This document shows positions 27,532 to 36,563 of a stretch of DNA of 64,000 nt, in pieces. A model generated the notes under the pieces. That model was not told where the DNA came from. It was given only the letters and a program-made list of their open reading frames with translations, and did not search any database. Made by a program: the position numbers and the translations under genes. The stretch spans positions 2,490,501-2,554,500 of the forward strand of contig NZ_CP074126.1 of NCBI RefSeq assembly GCF_018282095.1, written 5' to 3'. This DNA comes from Pseudovibrio brasiliensis (lineage in GTDB: Bacteria > Pseudomonadota > Alphaproteobacteria > Rhizobiales > Stappiaceae). Position 1 is the stretch's first letter; every line of letters starts with the position of its first letter.

Positions 27532-28526
27532 CAGGCAGCGCTCCTCAAAGGTGTTTGAACAAACCAGTCATAAAGGGTTGCGCGCACCTGATCCGCGTCC
27601 AGACTGGTCATCAGTCCGCGCATGAACCCTTGCGGCGCATCATCCAGCCGCCCGGCGGCCTCCAGATACCAACCCATGTGTTTACGGAAAGCCCGAACGC
27701 CAATCTCAAAGCCGTAATGCTCCAGCATGGCGTCGTAGTGCCCCACAACAAGCACAGCCAACTCTTCCCCATGCGGGTCAGCAAGGCGCTCGCCTGTTTC
27801 CAGATAATGCGCAATACGGCCCGGCACCCACGGACGGCCATAAGCACCGCGGCCCACCATCACCAAGTCAGCCCCGGATTGCGCCAGCATCTCATTTGCA
27901 TCATCAAAAGAGCAGCAATCGCCATTGGCAACCAGCGGCACATCAGGAATGACATCCCGCACTTGCCGGATCGCCCGCCAATCCGCTTTGCCCTTGTAAA
28001 ATTGAGAGCGTGTGCGGCCATGCACGGTGATCATCTTCACCCCCGCATCCACGGCACGCTTAGCCAATTCAGGCGCATTGATGGAGGCCTCATCCCAGCC
28101 AAGACGCATCTTCAGCGTCACTGGAACAGACACCGCCTCAAGCGTTGCCTCAACCAGCGTCATGGCATGGTCCAGATCCTTCATAAGAGCCGAACCGGAG
28201 TAGCCCGAAGTGACTTTCTTTGCAGGGCAACCCATGTTGATGTCGATGACGTCTGCGCCAGCTTTTTCAGCCATACGCGCACCTTCGCCCATCCAGTGAG
28301 GATCTTTGCCCGCCAGCTGAACGATGTGAGGATCGATCCCCTCGCCCTCAGCACGCATCAACGATTCTGGATGGCCGGTACACAGCGCTTCACTGGCAAC
28401 CATTTCACTCACCACCAGCCCGACACCGTAGCTCAATGCAATACGGCGGAACGGCAAATCCGACACTCCGGACATTGGCGCAAGAATAACTTTGTTTTTG
28501 AGAGGGATATTACCTATCGTCAGCAT
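27531..28526 (-). CDS. dusB: tRNA-dihydrouridine synthase DusB
   Basis: 331 residues. FMN enzyme reducing uridine in tRNA D-loops. TIM barrel with [16 protein letters not shown] at the start, the catalytic cysteine in [28 protein letters not shown], and VANGDC in place of the usual GNGD. Known historically as nifR3 because it heads the ntrBC operon in this class. It diverges from ispDF. Confidence 0.96.
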   Translation of the reverse strand: MLTIGNIPLKNKVILAPMSGVSDLPFRRIALSYGVGLVVSEMVASEALCTGHPESLMRAEGEGIDPHIVQLAGKDPHWMGEGARMAEKAGADVIDINMGCPAKKVTSGYSGSALMKDLDHAMTLVEATLEAVSVPVTLKMRLGWDEASINAPELAKRAVDAGVKMITVHGRTRSQFYKGKADWRAIRQVRDVIPDVPLVANGDCCSFDDANEMLAQSGADLVMVGRGAYGRPWVPGRIAHYLETGERLADPHGEELAVLVVGHYDAMLEHYGFEIGVRAFRKHMGWYLEAAGRLDDAPQGFMRGLMTSLDADQVRATLYDWFVQTPLRSAA

Positions 28527-28756
28527 TACGCATATTTCTTGAAAGAGCCTAGTTGCACATCAAATGAGCAGCATATGAAGTTGCACATATTCTAACCAAA
28601 CTAAAAATTTAGGCAAGGGAATATTAAAGAGAAGCTATTGAAGTGTTGAGCTTCGGCGCCAAATCCTCCAAAACCCTCACCAACACAGTTCCATAGAGCT
28701 GCTCTCCGCCACACAGGCCATGTGCAGCAGCTCCTACTCAATCAGGTGATCCAGTT

Positions 28757-29971
28757 TTGCAGTCCACTGAAAAAATTGCATGCATCATAGTTGCAGCGGG
28801 ACGCGGTTCACGCATGTCCACGCAAAATGACAGCAGTCCGAAGCAGTATCGGGACCTTGGCGGAAAGACTGTTCTGCAAAGAACACTGGAAGCAATTTTG
28901 TCCTCACCACAGGTCGATCTGGTCCTGCCCGTCATTCACGCAGAAGACGGTGACGCCTACCAGAATGCAGCCAGCACCATCACCGATCCGCGCCTGATTG
29001 CTCCGGTGACAGGTGGCGCAACCCGACAGGCTTCTGTCGCATGCGGCCTAAAGGCACTGGAAGAACAGGCCCCGCGCTACGTTCTCATTCATGATGCCGC
29101 ACGACCATTCATTACTCCAGCCGTGATAGAAGACGCTATCTCCGCCCTGCAAAACGGCGCAGAAGCAGCCCTTCCCGCAGTCCCCGTCGCTGATACACTG
29201 AAACGTGCAGACGCAAACCAGCAGGTTAAGGAAACCGTGGACCGCACCCACCTGTGGGCCGCGCAGACACCACAAGCCTTTCCTTATTCCCTCATCTGGG
29301 AAGCCCATCAGGACGCCATCAGTCAGGAAATCGACAGCTTCACGGATGATACAGCCTTGATCGAATGGCAAGGCAAGTCTGTCACCATCACCACTGGCGA
29401 CCCGCAAAACATCAAACTCACTACCCTAAAAGACATGACAAACGCACAGGAACAGATCGCCATGAAAAACCTCGCAGACCTTGGCGACATTCGCGTAGGC
29501 ACCGGCTACGACGTGCACGCATTTGAAGACGGCGATGCAGTCATCCTCGGCGGCATTTCCATTCCGCACGCTCAGAAACTCAAAGGCCACTCTGATGCGG
29601 ACGTCGGCTTGCACGCCATCACAGACGCCATCTTCGGCGCACTGGCAGATGGCGACATCGGCTCCCACTTTCCACCCTCTGACATGCAGTGGAAAGGCGC
29701 AGCGTCTGACCAGTTCCTGAAATACGCAGTTGACCGGGTTCACAAGCGCGGTGGCATGATCGCACACTTGGATTTAACGCTGATCTGTGAAGCTCCTAAA
29801 ATCGGCCCACACCGGGAAGAAATGCGCAAACAGATCGCGCAGATCTGCGACCTGCCCATTGGCCGTGTAGCGGTCAAAGCCACCACCTCTGAGAAGCTGG
29901 GCTTTACCGGTCGCAAAGAAGGTATTGCCGCGCAAGCCTGCGCAACCATCCGGCTTCCGTTCGAAGACTGA
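28757..29971 (+). CDS. ispDF: Bifunctional MEP-pathway enzyme IspDF
   Basis: 404 residues. The N-terminal ~225 residues are the IspD cytidylyltransferase (IIVAAGRGSRMS, RTHLWAAQTPQAFPYSLIW) making CDP-methylerythritol. The rest is IspF (RVGTGYDVHAFEDGD, GHSDADVGLHAITDA, KATTSEKLGFTGRKEGIAA), making MEcPP. The fusion is typical of Alphaproteobacteria. No ATG is available in frame at the right place; TTG at 28757 has AGGTGA seven bases upstream and fits the start of the IspD fold, so TTG initiation is likely. Confidence 0.95.
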   Translation: MQSTEKIACIIVAAGRGSRMSTQNDSSPKQYRDLGGKTVLQRTLEAILSSPQVDLVLPVIHAEDGDAYQNAASTITDPRLIAPVTGGATRQASVACGLKALEEQAPRYVLIHDAARPFITPAVIEDAISALQNGAEAALPAVPVADTLKRADANQQVKETVDRTHLWAAQTPQAFPYSLIWEAHQDAISQEIDSFTDDTALIEWQGKSVTITTGDPQNIKLTTLKDMTNAQEQIAMKNLADLGDIRVGTGYDVHAFEDGDAVILGGISIPHAQKLKGHSDADVGLHAITDAIFGALADGDIGSHFPPSDMQWKGAASDQFLKYAVDRVHKRGGMIAHLDLTLICEAPKIGPHREEMRKQIAQICDLPIGRVAVKATTSEKLGFTGRKEGIAAQACATIRLPFED

Positions 29972-30003
29972 ACATCGCCGAGACTGTAAAGGGAGACAGA
30001 ACC

Positions 30004-30504
30004 ATGACCGATATCCTGAGCCTTAAGGAAAGAGCCCGCGTTCTTGTCTCCAGGTACGCAGAAAAAGAAATCAAGATCGCCACAGCAGAAAGCTGCACCG
30101 GTGGCCTGCTCGCAGGTCTGCTGACAGAAGTGCCCGGCTCTTCTGCTGTACTCGACCGCGGCTTCGTCACCTACTCCAACGAAGCCAAGCACGAGATGAT
30201 CGGCGTCCCGGTCGACCTGCTTGTCAGTTACGGCGCTGTCAGCAGCGAAGTGGCCAAAGCCATGGCCAGCGGCGCTCATTTCTGCTCCAACGCCAACGTC
30301 GCCGTCTCCATCACCGGCATTGCCGGACCCGATGGCGGCACCAAAGATAAACCCGTCGGATTGGTCCACTTTGGCCTTTCAGCTGACGGAGAGGAAACAG
30401 AGCACGTTCAGTGCCTCTTCGAGAACACAGGACGCGACGGAATACGCTTTCAGGCGCTTGAACAAGCATTAAAACTTTTAGAAAATTTTATTGAAAGTAA
30501 TTAA
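30004..30504 (+). CDS. pncC: Nicotinamide-nucleotide amidohydrolase, CinA C-terminal type
   Basis: 166 residues: a stand-alone CinA C-terminal domain that deamidates NMN in pyridine nucleotide recycling. Signature blocks are TAESCTGGLLAGLLTEVPGS with the catalytic serine, RGFVTYSNEAKHEMIGV, and SITGIAGPDGGT. GGAG lies 9 bases before the ATG. It follows ispDF by 32 bases and should share its transcript, the conserved order in this class. Confidence 0.94.
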   Translation: MTDILSLKERARVLVSRYAEKEIKIATAESCTGGLLAGLLTEVPGSSAVLDRGFVTYSNEAKHEMIGVPVDLLVSYGAVSSEVAKAMASGAHFCSNANVAVSITGIAGPDGGTKDKPVGLVHFGLSADGEETEHVQCLFENTGRDGIRFQALEQALKLLENFIESN

Positions 30505-30619
30505 TCGAAATTTACCTTCTCGCTAAAAGGGTGCCGACTAAGGAATACACCTTAAGACATTCTAAGAAAACTTAGATAAAATCTGTTTTAAATTTAGAAC
30601 GGAATGTCACGGAATACCC

Positions 30620-31132
30620 ATGAGATATATTGCTAGTTTGTTTTTGGGTCTAAGCTTGAGCACTTCTGCGTTCGCAGCTTCAGATGTATTCCTTATTTCA
30701 AGAGGCCTCGATGACGAGTTCATCGGGTCTCATGAAGTCCAGAAGGTACCGCGCGCAGGTTATAAAGAACTGCGCATCTGCGGCCAGTCCTACTGGGTGC
30801 GCCCCTACTCTGTTGCCTGGACCAAATGGGAAGAGCAACTCGGCCATAAGATCCGTCTTGAGGTCAATCAGGGCTACGGCTGGGTGGTGCTATGCACCAA
30901 ACCAACCAATGCGCTCAACCTCAAAGACGTTGGCATTTACGCTTCTCTTGAAAAGACCATGGAGCTGGGAGATCCGGATAAGGAACTCACCAACCGCTTC
31001 CAGGCCATCCGCCGCACCTTCGTCATGCGCAACGGCTTGACTGCGGAACAGGCGGAAGCCGAAATCACCAGCAACTATGAGCCTAAAGGCTCCCGTTTGA
31101 GCCAGTTCCTGAACAATCGCGACAAAAACTAA
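30620..31132 (+). CDS. Exported protein of unknown function
   Basis: 170 residues. A signal peptide (MRYIASLFLGLSLSTSAFA, cleavage near residue 19-20) leads to a ~150-residue periplasmic protein with cysteines in RICGQSYWV and VVLCTKP, possibly one disulfide. Middle part is beta-like; the C-terminal part is a charged helix with NGLTAEQAEAEI. No family recognised. Preceded by an AT-rich gap of 115 bases that may contain a promoter. Confidence 0.75.
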   Translation: MRYIASLFLGLSLSTSAFAASDVFLISRGLDDEFIGSHEVQKVPRAGYKELRICGQSYWVRPYSVAWTKWEEQLGHKIRLEVNQGYGWVVLCTKPTNALNLKDVGIYASLEKTMELGDPDKELTNRFQAIRRTFVMRNGLTAEQAEAEITSNYEPKGSRLSQFLNNRDKN

Positions 31133-31261
31133 GCGGTATTTCAGGGAAATTTCGCTGTCACACGACGCCGAGTGGGCTTAAATCATTACCGAAAGCCCGC
31201 TCAGGAGACATTCAGAGCTCGCTTTTCATACATGAAAGTTTTGCATCAAGGGCGAGCTAAA

Positions 31262-31729
31262 ATGCACACATGGCGACCTGCACAGACCATCAAAGTGAAG
31301 TCCCTCGGGCTCCACTGGTGCGGCAATACCCTTCTGGCCGCAGAAATTTATGATGATGCAGGCACCCTCAAAGACGTTCGCCCGCTTGGAGGTTCCCTCG
31401 AGTTTGGCGAAGACTGGCAATCAGCTCTGATCCGCGAGTTTAAGGAAGAGCTGAAAATAGACGTCACCATAACAGGTGCCCCTCTGGTCATGGAAAACAT
31501 CTATGAACACGAAGGGCAAACCGGCCATGAAGTCCTCTTCATCGCCAGCGTGACCTTCCCTAAGGATGCCTTTGCATCTGAGGAGAAGATCATCTTTCAG
31601 GAAGATAGTGGCACGGAAATCACCGCCCGTTGGTTCGATCTCGATGCACTAAATGAGCGCGGCATCGATCTGTTCCCAACCGGATTAAAGGAGCAACTAA
31701 AATCCTGGCCCATGCTTGAGACCAGTTGA
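31262..31729 (+). CDS. Nudix hydrolase
   Basis: 155 residues from ATG 31262 (ATG 31232 and 31172 also in frame). The Nudix box is present: GGSLEFGEDWQSALIREF followed by KEELKI, giving G-x5-E-x7-REF-x-EEL. It acts on a nucleoside diphosphate linked to another moiety; the exact substrate cannot be read from sequence. It follows the exported protein by 129 bases. Confidence 0.88.
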   Translation: MHTWRPAQTIKVKSLGLHWCGNTLLAAEIYDDAGTLKDVRPLGGSLEFGEDWQSALIREFKEELKIDVTITGAPLVMENIYEHEGQTGHEVLFIASVTFPKDAFASEEKIIFQEDSGTEITARWFDLDALNERGIDLFPTGLKEQLKSWPMLETS

Positions 31730-31808
31730 ACAGCCCTATCTATAGATTATGGAATATTATAAAATTATCTCAGTAATCACAAAACGATGAGCATCAAGCC
31801 AAGCTAAC

Positions 31809-32261
31809 TCAGGTGCCGTAGATCTTATCCGCACGGTCTTCAAAGGCCGCGGAGAATTTACGGAAGGCACGGTCAAACATGGCGCCCATCATGGAGCCCA
31901 GTGTCCGGCTTTTGAATTCGTAATTGATATAGAAGCTCACATCACATTCCTTTTCGGAAACCTGATCGAAGCTCCAGACGTTTTCCAGATGGCGAAACGG
32001 GCCATCCAGATACTCAACCGTAATTTTGCTCGCCTCGCGATCAAGGGTCACGCGGCTGGCAAATGTTTCTTTGAAGACTTTGTAGGCCACGGTCATATCC
32101 GCCACCATCATTTCACGGTGGTCATCAATCTTCCGGCGGCCACGCACACGCAAGCCCTGACACAGCGGCACAAACTGGGGGTACTGTTCCACATCTGCAA
32201 CCAGGTCAAACATATCATCAGCACTGTGCTGAACTCGATGTGTGCTTTCGAAAGAAGGCAT
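31809..32261 (-). CDS. ratA: RatA / Coq10-like ubiquinone-binding START domain protein
   Basis: 150 residues. A one-domain START/polyketide-cyclase fold: MPSFESTHRVQHSADDMFDL, VADVEQYPQFVPLCQG, and the C-terminal SRTLGSMMGAMFDRAFRKFS helix. Members bind coenzyme Q (Coq10) and the E. coli homologue RatA was described as a ribosome association toxin; in this class it follows lipA. Here the usual lipA-ratA adjacency is broken by three inserted genes. Confidence 0.92.
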   Translation of the reverse strand: MPSFESTHRVQHSADDMFDLVADVEQYPQFVPLCQGLRVRGRRKIDDHREMMVADMTVAYKVFKETFASRVTLDREASKITVEYLDGPFRHLENVWSFDQVSEKECDVSFYINYEFKSRTLGSMMGAMFDRAFRKFSAAFEDRADKIYGT

Positions 32262-32519
32262 ATGCTCGCGTTCTTTTTCTTCTAGTTTTTCAAAAATTCT
32301 TCAGGATGCTCTAAGCGACCTTTTTCGATTTGCCAAGAAAAATCTTAGTGTTCTCATTCTTCAGCGGGCAACCGTGAGCCAAATGCATCAGAAATTTTCA
32401 CCTCGCAAATATACCGCGACGATCTAACGCAACCGTTTCAATCTCAAAACTCTGGTCAGTACTCAAAACTCAATTCTACACTATGCGCTAATACTTAGCT
32501 CTTTTTGAAAGCAAACCCA

Positions 32520-33473
32520 ATGCTTAGTCCTTTTAAAATATCCCGCCTCGCCAAAGAAGGCGGAGAACAAGATTACTTAAGAACCACCAATGCGCTCGCT
32601 GATACCCCTGTGCAAGTTATCAGCCGTGAAGAAACCGCCAAATTTCAGCAGCTCACCGTTGTTGAGGATGGCATCGAGCGCATCAGATACATTCCCCACC
32701 AACCCAAGCATAAGACCCCACTCATTTTCGTTCACGGCATGTGGCACGGCGCCTGGTGCTGGAAGAACTATCAGGAAAAACTCGCCGAAACCGGCTGGGA
32801 AAGTGTCGCCATCAGCCTGCCCGGCCATGGTCACTCCCCGCAGCAACGCCCCATAGCCGAAGCCACATTGGGCTACTTCCTGCGCTTCATCGCCGATGAG
32901 GTTCAGCGCCACGAACGACCACCCGTCCTGATCGGCCACAGCATGGGCGGTGCACTGGTGCAATGGTATCTGAAATACGTGGGTGGACTGAAAGCCGCTG
33001 TCTTCGTCGCCTCATGGACCGCCATCGATGTGCTGCAGGACTGCCTGAAAAACGCAATGACCATCGACTTGCTTGGAACAGCCTTGTCGCCCTTCCTCGG
33101 CTACAAGTTCCAGTTCCGCTCTCCCAAAGTAGCGGCCAAATGGTTTCTGGCAGAGCAGACCAATCCAGTTGCCCAATACATTCAAAGCCAGCTTGGGCCA
33201 GAATCTGAAGTGGTGCTCATGCAGCACCGCCCGCCCCATTGGTTCCCGCCTATCGATGATGAAACGCCCAAACTCTGGTTGACCGCCAGCGAAGACGCCA
33301 TCATCCCCTTTAACCGCTCCCTGCACTCCGCAGCTCTATATGAGGCCACCCATAAAATCGTGCCACACGCCGGTCATGACCTCATGCTGGAAGACAATTG
33401 GGAGGAAAGCCTCTCCTACATCACCACATGGCTGCAAAACATGAGCACCACCAAAGCACTGGCAACCGGTTGA
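32520..33473 (+). CDS. Alpha/beta hydrolase
   Basis: 317 residues from ATG 32520 (TTG at 32505 is alternative). The oxyanion block FVHGMWHGAWCW, nucleophile elbow GHSMGG with the catalytic serine, an acidic residue in TASEDAIIPF, and the histidine in PHAGHDLMLE complete the triad. The N-terminal ~55 residues precede the fold and are polar. Substrate unknown. A terminator separates it from the convergent tetR gene. It lies in an insertion between ratA and lipA. Confidence 0.87.
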   Translation: MLSPFKISRLAKEGGEQDYLRTTNALADTPVQVISREETAKFQQLTVVEDGIERIRYIPHQPKHKTPLIFVHGMWHGAWCWKNYQEKLAETGWESVAISLPGHGHSPQQRPIAEATLGYFLRFIADEVQRHERPPVLIGHSMGGALVQWYLKYVGGLKAAVFVASWTAIDVLQDCLKNAMTIDLLGTALSPFLGYKFQFRSPKVAAKWFLAEQTNPVAQYIQSQLGPESEVVLMQHRPPHWFPPIDDETPKLWLTASEDAIIPFNRSLHSAALYEATHKIVPHAGHDLMLEDNWEESLSYITTWLQNMSTTKALATG

Positions 33474-33489
33474 TCAGACGCCTAAAACA

Positions 33490-33521
33490 AAGAGCGCCCC
33501 ATCAAACAATGCGGCGCTCTT
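33490..33521. terminator. Bidirectional terminator between the hydrolase and tetR genes
   Basis: AAGAGCGCC (33490-33498) and GGCGCTCTT (33513-33521), nine pairs, 14-base loop. Confidence 0.85.
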
Positions 33522-33534
33522 CAAATCTTTAAGT

Positions 33535-34110
33535 TCACATCTGCAGACGAACAACGCATCGGGCAGCCTCTGCGGCCTCTTCAGCATAGCTGGGGTCCCG
33601 ATGGATCAGCATGGTTGAAAACGCCCCCTCCATCAGCAAAACCACACGGCGTGCCAACATCTCTGGCGCTTTCAAACCGGCCAGCTGATAGCAATCCGCC
33701 AACCATGCCTCAAACTTTTTCTTGTGCTTTGCCCCCACCACCACAGCTGGATGTCCCGGCATATTGGCAAGCTCAGCAGCTGTGCGGATGAACCCGCAGC
33801 CTTTCCATTTGGGATGGCGCGCATTCTCCGAAAGCCTCAGGAAGATCGCAGCGGTCTTATCCGCCACATCCCCTTCAGCTTCCTCAAACCATGTCGCAAA
33901 CGCAGTCAGGTTCGGCTGATCCCGCGAAACGAGATACTCAGCCACCAGATCATCCTTGCTCTTGAAATGGTAGTAGAGGGTTTTCTTCGTGATGCCGGCC
34001 TTCTCAGCAATCGCATCCACGCTGACAGCGCGAATACCCTCGCCGTAAAACAGCCTGTTGGCAGCATCCAATATGCGATTTCGGGTTGAACGAGGAGGTG
34101 TCTGAGCCAT
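33535..34110 (-). CDS. TetR family transcriptional regulator
   Basis: 191 residues. HTH at residues ~10-55: NRILDAANRLFYGEG, AIAEKAGITKKTLYYHFKSK. The C-terminal domain holds ACRR-like helices with GCGFIRTAAELAN. It diverges from the enoyl-CoA hydratase gene, and a near-perfect palindrome (34112-34131) lies immediately before its own start. Autorepression and control of the hydratase are likely. Confidence 0.9.
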   Translation of the reverse strand: MAQTPPRSTRNRILDAANRLFYGEGIRAVSVDAIAEKAGITKKTLYYHFKSKDDLVAEYLVSRDQPNLTAFATWFEEAEGDVADKTAAIFLRLSENARHPKWKGCGFIRTAAELANMPGHPAVVVGAKHKKKFEAWLADCYQLAGLKAPEMLARRVVLLMEGAFSTMLIHRDPSYAEEAAEAARCVVRLQM

Positions 34111-34111
34111 G

Positions 34112-34131
34112 TATACTAACCAGTGAGTTTA
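34112..34131. promoter_or_regulatory. TetR operator candidate
   Basis: The core ACTAACCAGTGAGT (34115-34128) fits the symmetric pattern ACTNAC-NN-GTNAGT, and the symmetry extends to TA at both ends. It lies one base upstream of the tetR start and 59 bases upstream of the hydratase start. Confidence 0.6.
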
Positions 34132-34189
34132 CTGAAGCATGCGCTGTTCCTACCCTCGTGTCAATCCAGACCACCATGAGGAACACACC

Positions 34190-34981
34190 ATGAAAAAGCT
34201 TGTTCTGTTCGAAGTCAGAGACCGGATTGCCCTGCTCACTCTAAACCGCCCCCAGAAGCTCAATGCCCTGAATTACCAGACCAACGACCGCCTTCTGGCA
34301 CTGCTGGACCGCATCGAGGATGACGCTGCCATCCACGCCGTGATCATTACGGGTGCAGGCGATCGAGCCTTTTCCGCAGGTGGTGACATTCACGAGTTCT
34401 CGCAGAGCATAGAAGCTGGAACCGACATCGCATTAAAAGAGTTCGTAAGGCGCGGTCAAGCTATGACCAGCCGTATCGAGAACTTCACAAAACCAATCAT
34501 CATAGCCGTCAACGGCATTGCCTTTGGCGGCGGCTGCGAGATCACCGAAGCCGCCCATCTGGCCATCGCCTCAGACCGTGCCGTCTTTGCAAAGCCAGAA
34601 ATCAACATCGGCATCCCGCCCACCTTCGGCGGTACCCAGCGCCTCCCCCGCCTCGCAGGGCGCAAGCGCGCACTGGAACTGCTGTTAACCGGAGATCCCT
34701 TCGGTCCCGAGCGCGCCTATGAGCTCGGGCTCATCAACAAAATCGTCCCGCATGACGACCTCCTCCCCGAAGCCTTCGCCCTTGCAGACCGCATCCTGCG
34801 TCACTCCCCGCTTGCCGCCGCCCGCATCCTCACCGCCGTCACCCGCGGCCTCAACACCACCATCTCGGAGGGCCTGCAAATAGAAGCCAGCCAGTTCGCC
34901 CGCATGGCTCCCACCAACGACACCAAAGAAGCCCTCTCCGCCTGGATCACCCGCCGAACCCCAGTCTACGAAGGCACATAA
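34190..34981 (+). CDS. Enoyl-CoA hydratase/isomerase family protein
   Basis: 263 residues from ATG 34190, with GAGGA eight bases upstream; the upstream ATG at 34139 adds a non-homologous tail. Crotonase fold: oxyanion loop DRAFSAGGDIHEF, catalytic glutamates in FGGGCEI and in KPEINIGIPP, and GGTQRLPRLAGRKRALELL. Hydrates trans-2-enoyl-CoA in fatty acid or amino acid oxidation; actual substrate unknown. Controlled by the divergent TetR by inference. Confidence 0.92.
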   Translation: MKKLVLFEVRDRIALLTLNRPQKLNALNYQTNDRLLALLDRIEDDAAIHAVIITGAGDRAFSAGGDIHEFSQSIEAGTDIALKEFVRRGQAMTSRIENFTKPIIIAVNGIAFGGGCEITEAAHLAIASDRAVFAKPEINIGIPPTFGGTQRLPRLAGRKRALELLLTGDPFGPERAYELGLINKIVPHDDLLPEAFALADRILRHSPLAAARILTAVTRGLNTTISEGLQIEASQFARMAPTNDTKEALSAWITRRTPVYEGT

Positions 34982-34993
34982 AGTCCAACAAAA

Positions 34994-35025
34994 AAGAGCG
35001 CCCCACCTTTCAGCGGGACGCTCTT
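34994..35025. terminator. Bidirectional terminator between the hydratase and lipA
   Basis: AAGAGCG (34994-35000) with CGCTCTT (35019-35025), extended by CCC/GGG with one mismatch. Confidence 0.8.
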
Positions 35026-35051
35026 CAAAATCTCACAGTGTCAAACCAGGC

Positions 35052-36047
35052 TTAGTTGCCCTGCTTTGCCTTCCGCGCAGCCCGCAGGTCCGCAAAGTCT
35101 TCACCAGCATGGTGGGAAGAGCGGGTCAGTGGGTTTGCAGAAACCTTCAGGAAGCCTTTGGCGTACGCGATCTTCTCATAAGCCTTGAAGTCTTCCGGTG
35201 TTGGGAAGTTCATCACCGGATGGTGCTTCTTGGTTGGCTGCAGATACTGTCCAACAGTCAGGAAGTCCACATCAGCCACACGCAGGTCATCCATCAGCTG
35301 GAGCACTTCGTTACGCTCTTCACCCAGACCAACCATGATGCCGGACTTGGTGAACATCTCAGGATCGATCTCCTTCACGCGCTGCAGCAAGCGGATGGAG
35401 TGGAAGTAACGGGCACCCGGACGAACCTTCAGATAGTTGGAAGGTACGGTTTCAAGGTTGTGGTTAAACACGTCAGGCTTGGCCGCAACAACAATCTCAA
35501 GCGCACCATCCTTACGCAGGAAGTCAGGTGTCAGCACTTCAATGGTTGTTTTTGGAGAAGCCTTGCGGATCGCTGCGATCACATTGGCAAAATGGGTCGC
35601 ACCACCATCATCCAGATCATCACGGTCCACAGAGGTGATCACCACGTGCTCAAGGCCCATGGAAGACACAGCCTTACCGATGCTTTCTGGCTCGCTCTGG
35701 TCAACAGCACCCGGCATACCGGTCCGCACGTTACAGAACGCACAGGCACGGGTACAGGTGTCACCCAGGATCATGAAGCTTGCATGCTTCTTGGACCAGC
35801 ACTCACCAATGTTCGGGCAGCCTGCTTCCTCACAAACCGTCACAAGGTTGTTCTTGCGAACCAGTTCGTGGGTTTCTTTGTAGACAGGAGAAGTCGGAGC
35901 CTTAACACGGATCCATTTTGGCTTGCGCTGTACAGGATTGTCCGGGCGGTGCGCTTTTTCCGGATGGCGCGGACGCTCTTTTTCCTGCACTGCAGACGCC
36001 GTTTGGCTTTTATGATTAGGATCGAGTGTATTTACCAGTGTAACCAT
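35052..36047 (-). CDS. lipA: Lipoyl synthase
   Basis: 331 residues from ATG 36047 (a GTG at 36080 is the alternative). Radical SAM enzyme inserting two sulfurs into octanoyl groups on PDH E2 and other lipoyl domains. The auxiliary cluster motif is [14 protein letters not shown], the SAM cluster CTRACAFC, and the C-terminal RSSHHAGED contains the conserved RSS. It works with the E2 and E1-beta lipoyl domains encoded just upstream in the PDH block. Confidence 0.97.
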   Translation of the reverse strand: MVTLVNTLDPNHKSQTASAVQEKERPRHPEKAHRPDNPVQRKPKWIRVKAPTSPVYKETHELVRKNNLVTVCEEAGCPNIGECWSKKHASFMILGDTCTRACAFCNVRTGMPGAVDQSEPESIGKAVSSMGLEHVVITSVDRDDLDDGGATHFANVIAAIRKASPKTTIEVLTPDFLRKDGALEIVVAAKPDVFNHNLETVPSNYLKVRPGARYFHSIRLLQRVKEIDPEMFTKSGIMVGLGEERNEVLQLMDDLRVADVDFLTVGQYLQPTKKHHPVMNFPTPEDFKAYEKIAYAKGFLKVSANPLTRSSHHAGEDFADLRAARKAKQGN

Positions 36048-36199
36048 ATCAGTTCCGTCAGGTCCGAGACTTTGCTGCACACTTGCCTTAAGGGTCAGTG
36101 TCCCTGTCTCTTATAAATTTAGTGGTCCATAACAGGAAATGAAGCATCTCTCAATGCTACACACTGGTATTCAATCAGTTCTGCGCCTCAGGACCACGC

Positions 36200-36478
36200 C
36201 TATTCAAAGCCAATAGCATCCCCGCCAATCAGTGCTGCAATGAAGGCAAACGCGATTGCGCCAACCAGTGCAACAACGGCTTGATCGAGATACTCATTCC
36301 CCAGGGAAACTTCCACGTCCGCAAACTCGAACAGGTAAACCCCTGAAATACCACCGAGAAATCCGGCAATAATGATGATGGCGAATTCACCGCCAACAGT
36401 GAACATCACCAGCAAGGTCGCAATCACGGCACAAACTGCTGACGTTACCAGCCAGATGATAGAGTTCATAAAGTCCAC
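36200..36478 (-). CDS. Small membrane protein
   Basis: 92 residues, GTG start at 36478 with GGAG seven bases upstream. Three hydrophobic segments (about 3-25, 30-50 and 70-90) with an acidic linker FADVEVSLGNEY. No family recognised. Lies between lipA and lpd on the same strand, an unusual position within the PDH block. Confidence 0.6.
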   Translation of the reverse strand: MDFMNSIIWLVTSAVCAVIATLLVMFTVGGEFAIIIIAGFLGGISGVYLFEFADVEVSLGNEYLDQAVVALVGAIAFAFIAALIGGDAIGFE

Positions 36479-36524
36479 GGGTCTTCTCCTTTTTTAAGAA
36501 GAAGAGTACCCGCGAAAAATTAAG

Positions 36525-36557
36525 TCCCTCTCACTGGTAAAATTCCAGTGAGAGGGA
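36525..36557 (-). terminator. Strong terminator after lpd
   Basis: TCCCTCTCACTGG (36525-36537) pairs perfectly with CCAGTGAGAGGGA (36545-36557); 13 pairs with a seven-base loop, seven bases past the lpd stop, followed on the minus strand by an AT-rich tail. Confidence 0.85.
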
Positions 36558-36563
36558 TTTGAT

